From the NCBI RefSeq assembly GCF_900157375.1, contig NZ_LT721901.1, forward strand, positions 490,365 through 554,364: 64,000 nt of DNA. The letters run 5' to 3'. The stretch is from Mycobacterium rhizamassiliense (GTDB taxonomy: Bacteria > Actinomycetota > Actinomycetes > Mycobacteriales > Mycobacteriaceae). This document shows positions 62,998-64,000 of the stretch, piece after piece. The notes under the pieces are model-generated. The model made no database searches and was not told the origin of the DNA. It worked only from the letters and a program-made list of their open reading frames with translations. Made by a program: the position numbers and the translations under genes. The stretch's first letter is position 1. Each line of letters starts with the position of its first letter.

Positions 62998-63426
62998 ATG
63001 CCCGTTTATCAGTGCTACAGCCCACGGGGCCTGCTGACCGTGTCCGCGAAGTCCAAGATCGCCCAAGAGATGACCACCATGTACTGCGACGCCACCGGCG
63101 CACCGGCGGCATGGGTCAAAGTGCTGTTCCACGAGCTGACGGTGGGCGATTGCTTCGTGGCCGGCCGACCGGCGACGCAATCGTTAATTCTGGGCTCCAC
63201 CCGGCAGGGCCGCAGCCTCGAAACGCGCCAGGCGATGCTGCGCGAGCTCGCGCAGATCTGGACGCGCAATTCGGGCCAGCCGGAGGCCGACCTGTGGATC
63301 TCGATCGCCGAAGTCGATCCCACGAATGTGATGGACTCCGGGCTGTTCATTCCTGAGTCCGGCCACGAGCACGAGTGGTTCGAGCAGAACCGGGCCCGGC
63401 TGGCCGACCTCGGAATCGCGGTGTGA
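62998..63426 (+). CDS. Tautomerase-superfamily protein, cis-CaaD-like
   Basis: A 142-residue protein with Pro directly after the initiator Met (MPVYQCYSP), the catalytic base of the tautomerase superfamily. Length and motifs follow the cis-3-chloroacrylic acid dehalogenase group: GSTRQGR keeps both active-site arginines and GHEHEWF keeps the Glu, but the His28 and Tyr103 equivalents are Tyr and Ser. Dehalogenation is therefore unlikely to be efficient. An AGGAG site lies 8 bases before the ATG. The DUF302 gene follows by 1 base. Confidence 0.78.
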   Translation: MPVYQCYSPRGLLTVSAKSKIAQEMTTMYCDATGAPAAWVKVLFHELTVGDCFVAGRPATQSLILGSTRQGRSLETRQAMLRELAQIWTRNSGQPEADLWISIAEVDPTNVMDSGLFIPESGHEHEWFEQNRARLADLGIAV

Positions 63427-63427
63427 C

Positions 63428-63967
63428 ATGACTCAGTCACTGAATGGATCCCTCGAGACGGTCTCACATCAGGTCGCCCGGTTGACGATCCGCATCGACG
63501 ACACATTCGACGGCTTCAGGAATCGCTATGAGCAAGCCGTGCCGGTGTTTCAGAGCGAACGATTCGACTCCCTGATCGACCGAGGCGTCGACTGGCAGAC
63601 GGTTCAAGAGGCGACCGCAGAGAACGCGCCACACGGGTTCATCCGCTACTGGTCGCACGACTTCTCGTCGCTGATGAGTCTGGCCGGAGACGGCGGCCGG
63701 TGTGTCGAGTACCTGATGGGCAATCACACCGTCGCCGAGAAGATGTACCGCTACGACCCGGCCATTTTGCTCTATGCGCCGCTGCGCACCGCGATCGTGG
63801 AATACGCCGGCGGCGCCACGTGGTTCACAGTCGACCAACCCAGCACCCGGTTCGGCAGCTTCGACACCCCCGAAATCGCCGCGGTGGGAATCGAATTGGA
63901 TCGCAAGCTGGCCGCGTTGCTGGAGCATCTCGGTGCTCCGGTTCCGGCCGCGCTCATCGAATCTTGA
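63428..63967 (+). CDS. DUF302 domain protein
   Basis: A 179-residue protein of the DUF302 fold (TIRIDDTFDGFRNRYEQAVPVF, HDFSSLMSLAGDGGRCVEYLMGNHTVAEKMYRYDPAILLYAPLRTAIVEYAGG, FTVDQPSTRFGSFDTPEIAAVG). No signal peptide or catalytic motif is seen; the family function is unknown. It is coupled to the tautomerase gene, and the two form a TetR-controlled unit. Only 33 bases follow to the window end. Confidence 0.75.
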   Translation: MTQSLNGSLETVSHQVARLTIRIDDTFDGFRNRYEQAVPVFQSERFDSLIDRGVDWQTVQEATAENAPHGFIRYWSHDFSSLMSLAGDGGRCVEYLMGNHTVAEKMYRYDPAILLYAPLRTAIVEYAGGATWFTVDQPSTRFGSFDTPEIAAVGIELDRKLAALLEHLGAPVPAALIES

Positions 63968-64000
63968 GCACCGTCAACGGGTCACAACAAACGAAAGCGC

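Overview
This window is high-GC mycobacterial chromosome. Its first three quarters follow the order of Mycobacterium tuberculosis H37Rv genes Rv3361c to Rv3416: mfpA, the mfpB conservon, spoU/trmL, dnaE2, otsB2, htdY, lpqD, acrA1, iunH, imuB, imuA', guaA, Rv3400/Rv3401, Rv3405c/Rv3406, choD, guaB3, guaB2, sigD and whiB3. Several H37Rv genes of this interval are absent (Rv3373-Rv3388, cmaA1, phyA/crtB and idsA1, vapBC47) and other genes stand in their place. I read it as a Mycobacterium other than the M. tuberculosis complex. The species cannot be fixed from the sequence alone.

Layout. 1-4671: two tandem FHA-ABC transporters of the Rv1747 type; the second carries a frameshift between its two FHA domains. 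4668-9325: mfpA plus a conservon (roadblock protein, DUF742 protein, MglA-like GTPase, sensor kinase). 9511-12000: RNA and small-molecule methyltransferases, nitroreductase, a secreted protein. 12029-15313 and 24121-26417: the SOS mutasome (dnaE2, imuB, imuA'), each locus with a LexA box. 15476-24111: wax ester synthase-like protein, otsB2, amino acid permease, htdY, lpqD-acrA1-iunH. 26587-32033: guaA and an HxlR-controlled cassette of an MFS pump with two methyltransferases. 32104-36809: sugar phosphorylase pair and the Rv3405c/Rv3406 repressor-sulfatase pair with a clear operator. 36802-41435: guaB2-guaB3-choD, with an unusual duplicated and palindromic spacer. 41591-44897: Rv3412, sigD-rsdA, Rv3415c, whiB3.

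44901-59519 is accessory sequence where H37Rv has groEL1. It holds an alkylsulfatase-like protein and a glyoxalase-fold protein facing a sulfotransferase, alcohol dehydrogenase and P450 operon; two tandem TetR regulators; an epoxide-hydrolase/SnoaL-like gene; and a minus-strand series of VWA protein, MoxR/NorQ-type ATPase, a binding protein without a signal peptide, an AveC-like membrane protein, an SDR and a second P450. Four copies of a 16-base near-palindrome (consensus GAACAAATATTTGTTC) lie at the promoters of five of these transcription units, so I propose that this is one regulon and one pathway. It is the best candidate here for an undescribed system. The remainder (59516-63967) has a methyltransferase, a SodC-like lipoprotein that has lost copper ligands, a small membrane protein, OsmC, a TetR remnant, and a TetR/tautomerase/DUF302 module.
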